DNA of 52,132 bases from an uncultured Alphaproteobacteria bacterium (GTDB lineage Bacteria > Pseudomonadota > Alphaproteobacteria > RF32 > CAG-239): the NCBI GenBank assembly GCA_947588275.1, contig CANPYJ010000007.1, positions 1 to 52,132 on the forward strand. Reading direction: 5' to 3'. Both the position numbers and the translations under genes were made by a program. This document shows, piece after piece, positions 42,401-51,348 of this stretch; the stretch's first letter is position 1, and every line of letters begins with the position of its first letter. Under the pieces are notes generated by a model. It did not search any database and was not told where the DNA came from. It saw nothing but the letters and a program-made list of their open reading frames with translations.

Positions 42401-42967
42401 CTATTTGACATTGAGAAGAATTTCGTCTTGCGAGCTTTGCGGCGCATAATATTCGGTGCGCGTCGGAGCCTGCTCGGCAATCGGAGCCGTCTGCGACACA
42501 ACGCGAGCCTGACTGTAAGGCATCCGCTCATAGCTGACCGAACTCGTGGTCTGCGGCTCATAGACGGTTTTGAAAGTCGTCTTTTTGAACACGATTTCAA
42601 CCGGTTCCCGGGTCTCTCTGATGCGGGGAGCGCAGTCACTCTGAACACCGGCCACCGGCGCCACATGAGAGCGACATCCGCAGTGCGTGCACCCATAAGC
42701 AGCCGGCGCGGCAGGCGCAGCCAAAGGCAGCGGCGGCTCAGGAGCAACAACAGGCTGCGGAGCAGGTTCGCGATATTGTACAGCCGGCGCCTGATGAGTG
42801 CGGCGAACATATCGATAACAGGTGACACCGTCAAAATAATCGCAGTCTTCAGTGCTCGGCTGCGGATTCTGATAAGCAACCCGAACTTCTTCTTCAGGAT
42901 CCTCAGAGTTCAGGCAGGCACAAGCTGAAAGAGCCAGCACAGCGCTTAAAATCACGAGTTTTTTCAT
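42401..42967 (-). CDS. Proline-rich lipoprotein with cysteine cluster, unknown function
   Basis: The 188-residue product starts MKKLVILSAVLALSACACL with lipobox LSAC. After a short acidic region and a CDYFDGVTCYRY pair comes a Pro/Ala-rich spacer (about 65-90), a cysteine cluster GCTHCGCRSH (about 92-101) and a Thr/Ser/Gln-rich tail. The cluster could bind metal or form disulfides; I do not know the family. AAAAGGAAAAAGAA precedes the ATG and a terminator follows the gene. Confidence 0.8.
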   Translation of the reverse strand: MKKLVILSAVLALSACACLNSEDPEEEVRVAYQNPQPSTEDCDYFDGVTCYRYVRRTHQAPAVQYREPAPQPVVAPEPPLPLAAPAAPAAYGCTHCGCRSHVAPVAGVQSDCAPRIRETREPVEIVFKKTTFKTVYEPQTTSSVSYERMPYSQARVVSQTAPIAEQAPTRTEYYAPQSSQDEILLNVK

Positions 42968-43023
42968 TTCTTTTTCCTTTTTGATAGGGTTAAAATTTTG
43001 TTAATTTTCGATATTTTTTGTTT

Positions 43024-43051
43024 AATATAGCAATAATAATTTAAAAAGCAA
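43024..43051 (-). promoter_or_regulatory. Weak candidate promoter of the proline-rich lipoprotein
   Basis: On the minus strand TTGCTT (43046-43051) and TATATT (43024-43029), 16 bases apart, about 57 bases upstream of the ATG. Confidence 0.3.
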
Positions 43052-43130
43052 GTAAAATCTTAAACTTTTTTAGCTTTTTTGTATATTTTCACTAAAAACC
43101 ACCAGAATCGGCCGTTTTCAAAAAAAATAA

Positions 43131-43598
43131 TTATTCGGCCGGCGCCGGATAATGAACAATCCGGCGGCGTTTGACGGCCGGTTTGGGTTTTGCCGGTTGA
43201 TAACCGCCCTTGACGCAAAGCATTTTGTCGGCGTCATGTCCCGTGCATTTGACCGGAAACGTCGATCCCGCGGGCATCAGGTCTCCGTCCGAGTCGCGAC
43301 GATAGGTTTCCGTGGCGCAGCCCAGCTGAGCGCAGTTGTATCCGGCATTGAGCGTAAACACATAAGTGCCGTCGGCAAATTTGGACACAAAAAAGTCTTC
43401 TATTTTGACTTTGTCGGGCAGTTCGTCGGTGGCCGGCCCGAACACATCTTCAAAAACGACCGCGGTTTCGTCAGCCGCAATGCCAATCTCGGACAAATCG
43501 GCACTGGCGGCATTATAAAACAAATAAACCTCGTTCTCTTTGGCCTGAGCCTCAACGCCAAAAAGCAGAACCGCGACACCGATTAAATTTTTCCACAT
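43131..43598 (-). CDS. Exported hypothetical protein, 155 residues
   Basis: A signal peptide (1-19, ending VEAQA) is followed by a mainly beta region (NEVYLFYNAASADLSEIG, TYVFTLNAGYNCAQLGC) and four mature cysteines, then a Lys/Pro/Arg-rich C-terminal tail (AKPKPAVKRRRIVHYP). AAGGAG precedes the ATG by seven bases. Family not recognised; probably periplasmic. It is divergent from murE. Confidence 0.8.
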   Translation of the reverse strand: MWKNLIGVAVLLFGVEAQAKENEVYLFYNAASADLSEIGIAADETAVVFEDVFGPATDELPDKVKIEDFFVSKFADGTYVFTLNAGYNCAQLGCATETYRRDSDGDLMPAGSTFPVKCTGHDADKMLCVKGGYQPAKPKPAVKRRRIVHYPAPAE

Positions 43599-43727
43599 GG
43601 CATACTCCTTCCGTCGGTTGCTTATTGACGAGTATAGAGCATAAATCTTATATAAATCTTAAAAATTAAATACTTTTTTAGAAAGTAAACGTATTCTGGC
43701 AGAAAAAATCTGTTTAAGGAGACTAAA

Positions 43728-45137
43728 ATGCTGTTAAATAAATTGACTGCTTCGAGCGCCGCACTTGAAATCAGCGGGCTCACCGCGGATTCGCGCGAAG
43801 TCCGTCCGGGATTTCTGTTCGGTTCGCTGAATGATGACCGATATATTGGCGACGCACTGGCCAAAGGTGCTGTCGCGGTTATCGCAAACACAAACTGTGC
43901 CTATGAATTTCCGCCGCAAATTGAAGTTATCCGCTGTGCCAATCCGGCCAAGGAGTTTGCGGCCGCGGCGGCACGCTTCTTCGGCGCCCAGCCGGCGCAT
44001 ATGGCCGCGGTCACAGGAACCAACGGCAAAACCTCTATCGTTGACTTTGTGCGACAGATTCTGACCATGATGAACCTCAAGGCCGCCAGCTGCGGTACAA
44101 TTGGCATTATCAAAGGCAACGAACCGCCGATTCCTTCCCCAAACACCACGCTGGTGAGCGTGGCTTTGCAACGCCATCTCAAAGAATTGGCCGAAGACGG
44201 CTATGATTGGCTGGCGCTGGAAGCCTCCAGCCACGGATTGGCGCAATATCGTCTGGGCAGCGTGCCGGTACAGGCGGCCGGTTTTACCAATCTGACCCGC
44301 GACCATCTGGATTATCACAAAACCATGGAAAATTATCTGCAGGCCAAACTTATCCTGTTTAGAGAAAATCTGGTCGCCGGCGGCAGCGCCGTGCTCAATG
44401 CCGACATTGCCGAATTTGACGCGATTGCCGAAGTATGTCGTGAAACCGGCAAAAAAATTATTGCTTACGGAAGACACGGCCGCGAACTCAAACTGCTTAA
44501 GCTGACTCCGCTTGCCCACGGACAACATATTGAGCTGGAGTATTACGGGCACCAAACCGGTTTTGACATTCCGCTGGCCGGCGAATTTCAGGCGATGAAC
44601 GTTTTGTGCGCGCTCGGGCTGGCAGCCGAGCTTACCGGCCGGCCGCAAGAAGTCATTAAATATGCGGACAAAATCCACGGCGCCAAAGGGCGGCTGGAAC
44701 TGGTGGGAAAAAAAGCCAACGGTGCCGCCGTTTATGTCGACTACGCGCACACGCCCGACGCCTTGGCAAACGTGCTTAAAGCCCTGCGTCCGCACACCGC
44801 CGGAAAACTGCGCGTGCTGTTTGGTTGCGGCGGCGACCGCGATGCCGGCAAACGACCGATTATGGGACAAATTGCCAATGACTTGGCCGATGTAATTTAT
44901 GTGACAGACGATAATCCGCGCACCGAAAGTCCGGCACCCATTCGCGCTCAAATTATGGCCGCCTGCCCCCGCGGAATTGAGATTGCCGACCGGCGGCAGG
45001 CTGTGGCACAGGCGATTGCCGAACTGGAAAACGGAGACGTTTTGGTTTTGGCCGGCAAAGGACATGAGACCGGACAATACGTCAACGGCAAGATTTTGCC
45101 TTACAGCGATCATGAAGAAGCGCTGAAGAATTTATAA
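43728..45137 (+). CDS. murE: UDP-MurNAc-tripeptide synthetase (meso-diaminopimelate-adding)
   Basis: The 469-residue cytoplasmic ligase adds meso-diaminopimelate to UDP-MurNAc-Ala-Glu. ATP-binding TGTNGKT is at 96-102, the carbamylated-Lys region follows, and DNPR at 395-398 is the signature for meso-DAP rather than Lys. ALEASSHGL and the C-terminal GKGHETGQ are intact. It is behind AAGGAG and stands apart from the usual division and cell wall cluster, directly before the flagellar operon. A very long open frame on the opposite strand is an antisense shadow. Confidence 0.96.
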   Translation: MLLNKLTASSAALEISGLTADSREVRPGFLFGSLNDDRYIGDALAKGAVAVIANTNCAYEFPPQIEVIRCANPAKEFAAAAARFFGAQPAHMAAVTGTNGKTSIVDFVRQILTMMNLKAASCGTIGIIKGNEPPIPSPNTTLVSVALQRHLKELAEDGYDWLALEASSHGLAQYRLGSVPVQAAGFTNLTRDHLDYHKTMENYLQAKLILFRENLVAGGSAVLNADIAEFDAIAEVCRETGKKIIAYGRHGRELKLLKLTPLAHGQHIELEYYGHQTGFDIPLAGEFQAMNVLCALGLAAELTGRPQEVIKYADKIHGAKGRLELVGKKANGAAVYVDYAHTPDALANVLKALRPHTAGKLRVLFGCGGDRDAGKRPIMGQIANDLADVIYVTDDNPRTESPAPIRAQIMAACPRGIEIADRRQAVAQAIAELENGDVLVLAGKGHETGQYVNGKILPYSDHEEALKNL

Positions 45138-45157
45138 TCGGCACCACCCCCCAAAAT

Positions 45158-45173
45158 TGGCACGTTTATTGCA
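45158..45173 (+). promoter_or_regulatory. Sigma-54 (RpoN) promoter of the flagellar operon
   Basis: TGGCACG-TTTA-TTGCA matches the -24/-12 consensus, with exactly ten bases between the GG and GC. Transcription would start near 45184, 35 bases upstream of flgI. It implies RpoN and an enhancer-binding activator (FlbD-like in Caulobacter) encoded elsewhere. Confidence 0.88.
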
Positions 45174-45218
45174 TTATAAACCTTAAGAAATGTGTCAATT
45201 TTGTGGGATTGATGTCTG

Positions 45219-46340
45219 ATGACAAGTAAAAAAGCTTTGAAATCCGCCGTTTTGGCGCTTTTGTTCGGCAGCTTCTGCTGGGCTGCTCCGGCAAAGGCAG
45301 TTTCACGCATAAAAGATATTGCCGATTTTGAGGGAATCCGCGACAATCAGCTGATTGGCTATGGATTGGTGGTCGGCTTAAACGGCACCGGCGACAATAT
45401 CAAATCGGTAGATTTTACCCGTGAAAGTCTGATTTCGATGCTCGACCAAATCGGCATCAATGCCCGCGGCGGACAAATTAAAGCCAAAAACATCGCGTCG
45501 GTTATGGTGACCGCCAATCTGCCGCCGTTTGCCCGCCAAGGCAGCCGAATTGACGTAATGGTCAGTGCTCTCGGCGATGCCAAAAATCTGCAAGGCGGAA
45601 CCTTGTTGGCCACGCCTCTGACCGGAGCCAACGGCGAAGTTTATGCCATCGCGCAAGGACAAGTGGCCGTCGGCGCTGTGGCCGCTCAGTCCGGCAACCA
45701 ATCGGTTTCCAAAGGCGTTCCGACTTCTGGACGAATTCCCAGCGGAGCCATTATTGAAAACGAAATTCCTTTTGAATTGGAAAGCCTTAAAACCATTACC
45801 ATTGCTTTGCGCAATCCGGACTTTACAACCGCCCGACGGGTGGCCGAAGCGATTAACGCGGTTATGGGTACCACGGCCTCCAAGGCTATTGATCCGGCAA
45901 CCGTGGTTTTGGATGTGCCGGCTTCCTATCACGGCAAAATCGTCGACCTGATGACCAAAATCGAGCAACTGCAAGTTCAACCCGACCAGCTGGCCAAAGT
46001 GGTGATTGACGAAAGCTCGGGAATTGTGGTCATCGGCAAAGAAGTCAAAATCAATCGTCTGGCCATTGCCCAGGGCAACCTGACCATCCGCATTACCGAT
46101 GTGCCGTTTGTCTCGCAGCCGCTGCCATTTTCCAACGGCGATACGGTCACGACTTACGGCTCGGTCATCGACGTGGAAGAAGATACCGACGCCAAGCTAA
46201 CGGTTTTGAACACCGGCGTTAATTTGCAGGAGCTGGTTGACGGCTTGAACTCTCTGGGCGTGACGCCGCGCGATCTTATCAGCATTTTACAAGCCATTAA
46301 AGCCAGCGGTGCTCTGCAGGCTGAAATTGAGGTGATCTGA
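45219..46340 (+). CDS. flgI: Flagellar P-ring protein FlgI
   Basis: Periplasmic protein, 373 residues, forming the peptidoglycan-level ring around the flagellar rod. A signal peptide (about 1-27, APAKA end) is followed by the FlgI start SRIKDIADFEGIRDNQLIGY, VVGLNGTGD, LPPFARQGSRIDV and the C-terminal LGVTPRDLISILQAIK. Length matches the family. Ribosome site is weak, and a five-codon minigene (ATG at 45212) overlaps the start. Its TGA overlaps the next ATG (TGATG). Confidence 0.96.
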   Translation: MTSKKALKSAVLALLFGSFCWAAPAKAVSRIKDIADFEGIRDNQLIGYGLVVGLNGTGDNIKSVDFTRESLISMLDQIGINARGGQIKAKNIASVMVTANLPPFARQGSRIDVMVSALGDAKNLQGGTLLATPLTGANGEVYAIAQGQVAVGAVAAQSGNQSVSKGVPTSGRIPSGAIIENEIPFELESLKTITIALRNPDFTTARRVAEAINAVMGTTASKAIDPATVVLDVPASYHGKIVDLMTKIEQLQVQPDQLAKVVIDESSGIVVIGKEVKINRLAIAQGNLTIRITDVPFVSQPLPFSNGDTVTTYGSVIDVEEDTDAKLTVLNTGVNLQELVDGLNSLGVTPRDLISILQAIKASGALQAEIEVI

Positions 46341-46678
46341 TGACTGACATTATGCACGCAAACATGGCATATGCCTCGGCTTTGAATCCCGTGTTGACCG
46401 CGCCGCACGTCGGCAAAGACTTGGCCCAGGCCGAAAAAGCCGCCGAAGATTTCGAGGCGTTTTTTCTGAGCCGGACAATGGAAAGCATGTTTGAGGGCGT
46501 GTCAACCGACGGGATTTTCGGCGGCGGCCATGCCGAAAAGATTTATCGCTCAATGCTTTTGGACGCCTACGGCAAAGAAATGGCCAAGCTCGGCACTCTG
46601 GGCGTCAAACAGGACATTATGCGCGCGGTTCTGCAAATGCAGGAAGCGGCAACGGCCGAAAAAGGCCTTAACGGTTAA
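46340..46678 (+). CDS. flgJ: FlgJ-like rod-binding protein (no muramidase domain)
   Basis: At 112 residues it corresponds to the N-terminal rod-capping half of enterobacterial FlgJ: AAEDFEAFFLSRTMESMFEG, then GGHAEKIYRSMLLDAYGKEMAK and LGVKQDIMRAVLQMQ. The peptidoglycan hydrolase half is absent, as is usual in alphaproteobacteria. It helps rod assembly through peptidoglycan; a separate hydrolase would be needed. Confidence 0.88.
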   Translation: MTDIMHANMAYASALNPVLTAPHVGKDLAQAEKAAEDFEAFFLSRTMESMFEGVSTDGIFGGGHAEKIYRSMLLDAYGKEMAKLGTLGVKQDIMRAVLQMQEAATAEKGLNG

Positions 46679-46689
46679 GGGAGGCAACC

Positions 46690-47142
46690 ATGGAAGAATT
46701 GCAGACAGCTGACTTGAACGACAAAGCTCTTGACTTGTGCGACATTATAGCCGGGTTTGCCGCTTTGCTGCAAAAAGAAAACGAGGCTTTGCGCGCTTTT
46801 GATGTGGAAACCGTCAGCTCTTTGTTTGAGCAAAAGAACAAAATCGTGGCCGCCTATCGTTCCATGAGCGCCTTCTTTATCAAAAATCAGGCGCATCTGA
46901 CGCAGATTGCCGAAGAAACCAGACAACACCTCAAAGAGGCCTCTTTGCAGCTGGACACCCTTTTGAAAGAAAATGAGCTTCTGCTTAAAACCCGTATGGA
47001 AACCAGCAAAAACGTGATGAACACCATTATAAACATCGCCAAGGTAACCAACAACCGCAACGCAACTTCTTATGGCTCGCACGGCACTTATTCGCCGCTG
47101 GACAATAACAAAAATGCGCTGGCCTTAAACAGGACTTTATAA
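46690..47142 (+). CDS. FlgN-like flagellar export chaperone
   Basis: The 150-residue, almost entirely helical protein (LCDIIAGFAALLQKENEALR, HLKEASLQLDTLLKENELLL) matches FlgN/FliT-type chaperones in length and pattern. It lies directly before flgK and flgL, whose products FlgN escorts to the export gate. Assignment rests on pattern plus context. GGGAGG precedes the ATG. Confidence 0.75.
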   Translation: MEELQTADLNDKALDLCDIIAGFAALLQKENEALRAFDVETVSSLFEQKNKIVAAYRSMSAFFIKNQAHLTQIAEETRQHLKEASLQLDTLLKENELLLKTRMETSKNVMNTIINIAKVTNNRNATSYGSHGTYSPLDNNKNALALNRTL

Positions 47143-47154
47143 GGAGAACGTGTC

Positions 47155-49335
47155 ATGGTGCTTATTTCCAGTTTATCAAACTCCCTGACCGGCATGAAAG
47201 CCGCACAGTCGCAATTGGATATCATCAGCCGCAACATTGCCAATGCCGACACTCCGGGATATACCCGCAAAACGGCGCAGCAAAACAATGTTGTCCGCTC
47301 CGGATATCTTATGGGCGTGGCCATGGGCGACATTACCCGCAAGGTGGACGAGGGTCTGCTTAAGAGTTATCTGGCTTCCAATGCTCTGACCAGCAACTAT
47401 TCGGCACGTTACGACTTTTTGAGCAAAGCCGAACTTACGCTCGGAACGCCGGAGGGCAGCAACTCGCTGGCGGCCAACATGTCTTCTTTGCAGCAGGCCA
47501 TGGAGACTTTTGCCACCGACATCACATCTTCGGCCTCGCGATATACGCTTCTTAATCAGGCTTCGACGTTGACCTCGCGGCTTAACAGCATTTCGTCCGA
47601 GATTCAAAAGTTGCGCGGCGATGCGGATATGGAAATCAACAGCACCGTGATGCGGGTAAACGAGCTTTTGGACACTCTTGACGATTTGAACGACGAAATT
47701 GTCAAATACGGGCTTCTGAATTATGACGGCACGGCCGATTTGCTTGACGAACGCGACCAGGCTCTGCGCGAACTCAGCGGGTTGCTTGACATCTCGTATT
47801 TTACGCGCGATACCGGCGCGATTGTCATTCAAACCACCGGCGGCACATTGCTTTTGGACAGCGATCCGCACAAGCTTATGCACAACGCCATTACGCAGGC
47901 TGACGCCACAACCTCTTATGCCGGCGGCGAAATCAGCGGGATTTATGTCGATGGCAAGGACATTACCGGAACCATTAAGGACGGCGCGCTCAAAGGACTT
48001 TTGGATATTCGCGACACCACCCTGCCCTCGCTGCAAAGCCAGCTTGACGAACTGGCGCACGGGCTGATTGAGCAAATTAATCAAGTTCATAACCGCGGCA
48101 CGGCTTATCCGGATACGCCCGATACCCTGACCGGCAGCCGCACTTTTATCCATGACACAGACGGGAAATATCCTCAAAAAATCCGGATTGAACAAGGCGA
48201 CGTGCGCTTTATTGTCTTTGACTCCGAGGGCACGCAGCTGACGTCGGTCACACTCAAGGACGGGCTCGGATTTGAGGAAGGCAGCATCTCGGATATGGCC
48301 GACAAGCTGCAAGAGTGGCTGCGCTCCGAAGACGGCGCCAATTTGCCGCAGGCCGAAGTTTATCTGAACAACGAAGGCAAACTGGTTATCAAAACCGGCG
48401 ACAGCGAATATGGCCTGTCAATTATAGATACGGCCACATCGGCGGCGGGAACGGAGCAAAAAGACGCGGTTATCAAGTTTGATGCCGGCAACAACGACAC
48501 TTTTGCCCAAACCTACGAGGGATTTTCGAGTTTCTTCGGGCTTAATGACATGTTGGTCGGTCATGGCAACGACTATATTTATGACTCAAAAGTTTTGAGC
48601 CCGCATGCAAACCTCGGACTGGACGGCATGGCTATCTGGAGTTTTTCGGACAGCGTCAACGGCTTTAGTTTCGGCACGCTGACCATCAGCCCCAACGACA
48701 CCATTATGACCATTGCCGACAAAATTAACCGCGATCCGATTTTGGGCAACGCTCTGCATGCCTTGCTGGTGCCTAACGGAAGCGGCTATATGCTGCGAAT
48801 TGAAAACCGCAACGGCGAACAGCTGGAAATTACCGAAACGCAGGGCAACGGCCTGATGGAACGGATGGGGATGGAGGTTTCCAGCGTTGCCTCGGCGCAG
48901 ACGATTCAGGTGCGTGATGACATTATGACCAATGCCGGCCTGATTTCGGGCGGCGCGGCGACCTTTAATCAGGCTACCGGCACCTACACTTTGTCGCCGG
49001 CGGCCAATGACGTCGCCAATCAGATGGCCGACGTTTTCAGCAAAGCTTATTCCTTCAAGCAGTCCGGCACGATTGCCCGCACCAGCACCACGCTGGCCAA
49101 CTATGCTTCGGCGTTTGTCGGCAGCATCGCTTCGCAGACCAGCAATGCCGAAAGCTCGCTTTCGTATCAGGAGGAGCTGACTTCTTCCATTTCGATGAAA
49201 GAGGCACGGCTCAGCGGCGTCGACGTAGACGAAGAATTGGGTCAGATGATTATCTTTCAGCAAACTTACGCCGCCTGCGCGCAGGCTTTTACGGCCTCAA
49301 AAGAAATTTTGGATATGCTGCTTGCTCTTGTATAG
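47155..49335 (+). CDS. flgK: Flagellar hook-associated protein FlgK
   Basis: First hook-filament junction protein, 726 residues. The N-terminal rod/hook helix (SLSNSLTGMKAAQSQLD, NIANADTPGYTRK) and C-terminal MKEARLSGVDVDEELGQM followed by FQQTYAACAQAFTASKE are the standard ends that form the D0/D1 coiled-coil. The middle is a larger surface-exposed region (about 300-640) than in E. coli FlgK (547 residues). It sits 12 bases after the chaperone gene. Confidence 0.96.
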   Translation: MVLISSLSNSLTGMKAAQSQLDIISRNIANADTPGYTRKTAQQNNVVRSGYLMGVAMGDITRKVDEGLLKSYLASNALTSNYSARYDFLSKAELTLGTPEGSNSLAANMSSLQQAMETFATDITSSASRYTLLNQASTLTSRLNSISSEIQKLRGDADMEINSTVMRVNELLDTLDDLNDEIVKYGLLNYDGTADLLDERDQALRELSGLLDISYFTRDTGAIVIQTTGGTLLLDSDPHKLMHNAITQADATTSYAGGEISGIYVDGKDITGTIKDGALKGLLDIRDTTLPSLQSQLDELAHGLIEQINQVHNRGTAYPDTPDTLTGSRTFIHDTDGKYPQKIRIEQGDVRFIVFDSEGTQLTSVTLKDGLGFEEGSISDMADKLQEWLRSEDGANLPQAEVYLNNEGKLVIKTGDSEYGLSIIDTATSAAGTEQKDAVIKFDAGNNDTFAQTYEGFSSFFGLNDMLVGHGNDYIYDSKVLSPHANLGLDGMAIWSFSDSVNGFSFGTLTISPNDTIMTIADKINRDPILGNALHALLVPNGSGYMLRIENRNGEQLEITETQGNGLMERMGMEVSSVASAQTIQVRDDIMTNAGLISGGAATFNQATGTYTLSPAANDVANQMADVFSKAYSFKQSGTIARTSTTLANYASAFVGSIASQTSNAESSLSYQEELTSSISMKEARLSGVDVDEELGQMIIFQQTYAACAQAFTASKEILDMLLALV

Positions 49336-49347
49336 GAGGATTGAATT

Positions 49348-51267
49348 ATGACCAGAGTTCCTACATATGCGACTTATATGTCCATGCTCAATCAATCTCT
49401 GCGCACCAAATCGCAGTTTGAGCTGTATAATTGGCAGAGCGTGACCGGGCTCAAGGCGCCGACTTACTCGGGCTACGGGCATGCGGCCTACAGCGTGGTC
49501 AATTTGGAGGCCTCGCTCGGTGTTACCTCCAACTTTTTGGAAAACAACAAACTCCTTGATATTGAACTCAAGGCGATGAACACCGCCATGCAGTCGGTTA
49601 ACAACACGGTGGCTGACTTTAAGGCTATGCTCAACAATTTCAGCGGCTCAGACGCCAAAGCTCTGACTCCCGACTATACCGGCGGCAAAATCACTTTTAC
49701 CGACAATAACAAAAACACATATCTTAATAAAACCATCACCATTAACGGCACGCAATACACTTTTGCCGATAACGGCGATGGCAACAACATCGACCTTTCG
49801 GGCATTGCCGACGAAAGCGGACAGGACGGCTATGCGGCTAAAGTGATGGAAGCGCTCAAAAACAAGCTTGGCGCCAATCCGGAGTATAAGTTTGAGGGCG
49901 GCACGTTTGAGTTTCCGCTCTATACTATTGACGGCGCGTCAAGCGTGCTTAAGGCGACAGGAGTCGAAACCGGTGAGCCCTATACAATGAATCAGGATCA
50001 GGCGCATAATCTGGCCGAAATTCAAAACGCCGCGTTTTCGGCGCTCAAACAATTAGTTGACTCGCTTAATATTCAGGTCAACGGCAAATATTTGTTCGGC
50101 GGCGGTGAAACGACGCAGTCGCCGCTCAATTTTCCGTTCAGCTCGCTGGACGAATTTCAAAAATATTTTGACGGGATTAACATCAGGTTCCCGAGCAGCA
50201 GTGCCGCCAATCTGTCCAACCGCGTCTTTACGGCGGCACAGACCGGCGCTTTGACCATCACCCACACCGATGGCAACAATTATACCATTTCACCGCAAAA
50301 TAACGAAAGCTTTTTGCAGGAAGTGGTAACCGCCTCTGCCGAATCGACCGGAAAGCTGACTTTTGCTGCTGACACCAACACTCTCAAAGCCACTCAGTAC
50401 GGCGCCTTCAGGTCGGTGCAGCCCGGCGATACGATGGTGATTAAGGGCACCCAAAATAACAATGTGGTGCTGACCGTCAAATCGGTTTCGGAAGACGGCA
50501 AGACCATTACTTTTGAAGAAAATCCCGATGCATCGCTGACGGATGAGGTGATTGAAGACCCGACAAACGTCGTCTTGAGCACCACTTATCCGATCGGAGC
50601 GGTGATTGAGATGCAAAATATGGGCTCTGGGGTGGCGCCGCGAGTTCAGGTTACGGGCGTAGACGAAGACGGCACACTTCACGTCACGGCCGACCCCGGA
50701 TATTTTAACGAAGAAAAGGTTACTGTTGCCGCATCATCCAAATGGCAAATGGGAATAACTTCTTATTTTGAGGGCGGGAATCTCAAAACCGAGCGACGGA
50801 TTTCTGAAAACCAGTCTGTCGTAATGGACGTGACGGCCAACGATCCGGCATTTGAAAAACTGTTTCGCGCTTTGGGACAAATTGCACAGGGCAATTTGGT
50901 GGATATGAGCAATCCGGCGGAAACGGAGGGAATTATTGACGTCGACAAAGCCCAAAACATTGTTCAAGAAGCCGTGGCCTTGCTGCAAAGCGCCATTGAC
51001 GACAGCGGCGGCACTACCCGCACCAGCTCTAACTCAAGCCTTTATGCCGTGAGCGCCAAGCTGAACGCCAACTATGTGCTGCTTAACAGCGCAACCGAAA
51101 ATTTGACGCTGGTACAAAATAATCTGCAAACCAGTTTGGATTCGATTAAAAACGTCAACAAAGAAGAAGCCGCGGTCAAGGCTCTGTTGGCACAAAACAG
51201 CTTGGCAGCCTCATATTCAGTTTTGCAAAATGCGCTGAATATGTCGCTTTTGAATTATTTGGACTAA
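49348..51267 (+). CDS. flgL: Flagellar hook-associated protein FlgL with large central insertion
   Basis: Second hook-filament junction protein. At 639 residues it is about twice E. coli FlgL (317). The N-terminal helix (YMSMLNQSLRTKSQFELYN and LEASLGVTSNFLENNK) and C-terminal helix (KEEAAVKALLAQNSLAASYS then VLQNALNMSLLNYLD) are flagellin-like. The middle (about 110-560) is beta-rich and repetitive in Thr/Asp/Asn, probably exposed on the filament surface. The YLFGGGETTQSP segment is typical FlgL. The family is sure; the insertion's role is unknown. A strong AGGAGG precedes the ATG. Confidence 0.93.
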   Translation: MTRVPTYATYMSMLNQSLRTKSQFELYNWQSVTGLKAPTYSGYGHAAYSVVNLEASLGVTSNFLENNKLLDIELKAMNTAMQSVNNTVADFKAMLNNFSGSDAKALTPDYTGGKITFTDNNKNTYLNKTITINGTQYTFADNGDGNNIDLSGIADESGQDGYAAKVMEALKNKLGANPEYKFEGGTFEFPLYTIDGASSVLKATGVETGEPYTMNQDQAHNLAEIQNAAFSALKQLVDSLNIQVNGKYLFGGGETTQSPLNFPFSSLDEFQKYFDGINIRFPSSSAANLSNRVFTAAQTGALTITHTDGNNYTISPQNNESFLQEVVTASAESTGKLTFAADTNTLKATQYGAFRSVQPGDTMVIKGTQNNNVVLTVKSVSEDGKTITFEENPDASLTDEVIEDPTNVVLSTTYPIGAVIEMQNMGSGVAPRVQVTGVDEDGTLHVTADPGYFNEEKVTVAASSKWQMGITSYFEGGNLKTERRISENQSVVMDVTANDPAFEKLFRALGQIAQGNLVDMSNPAETEGIIDVDKAQNIVQEAVALLQSAIDDSGGTTRTSSNSSLYAVSAKLNANYVLLNSATENLTLVQNNLQTSLDSIKNVNKEEAAVKALLAQNSLAASYSVLQNALNMSLLNYLD

Positions 51268-51276
51268 TTTTTAACC

Positions 51277-51311
51277 GGCCTGTCGACACAAGCAATCGAC
51301 AGGCCTTTTTT
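51277..51311 (+). terminator. Terminator of the flagellar operon
   Basis: Ten-base arms GGCCTGTCGA (51277-51286) and TCGACAGGCC (51296-51305) with a nine-base loop, followed by six T residues. Confidence 0.93.
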
Positions 51312-51348
51312 GGCTTTCTTTATTCGATTTCAATTATACGGGAAGATA

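Noticed and set aside
43734..45113. 459-residue open frame antisense to murE
   Set aside because: murE is complete with all motifs; the antisense product has no recognisable features and arises from codon composition.
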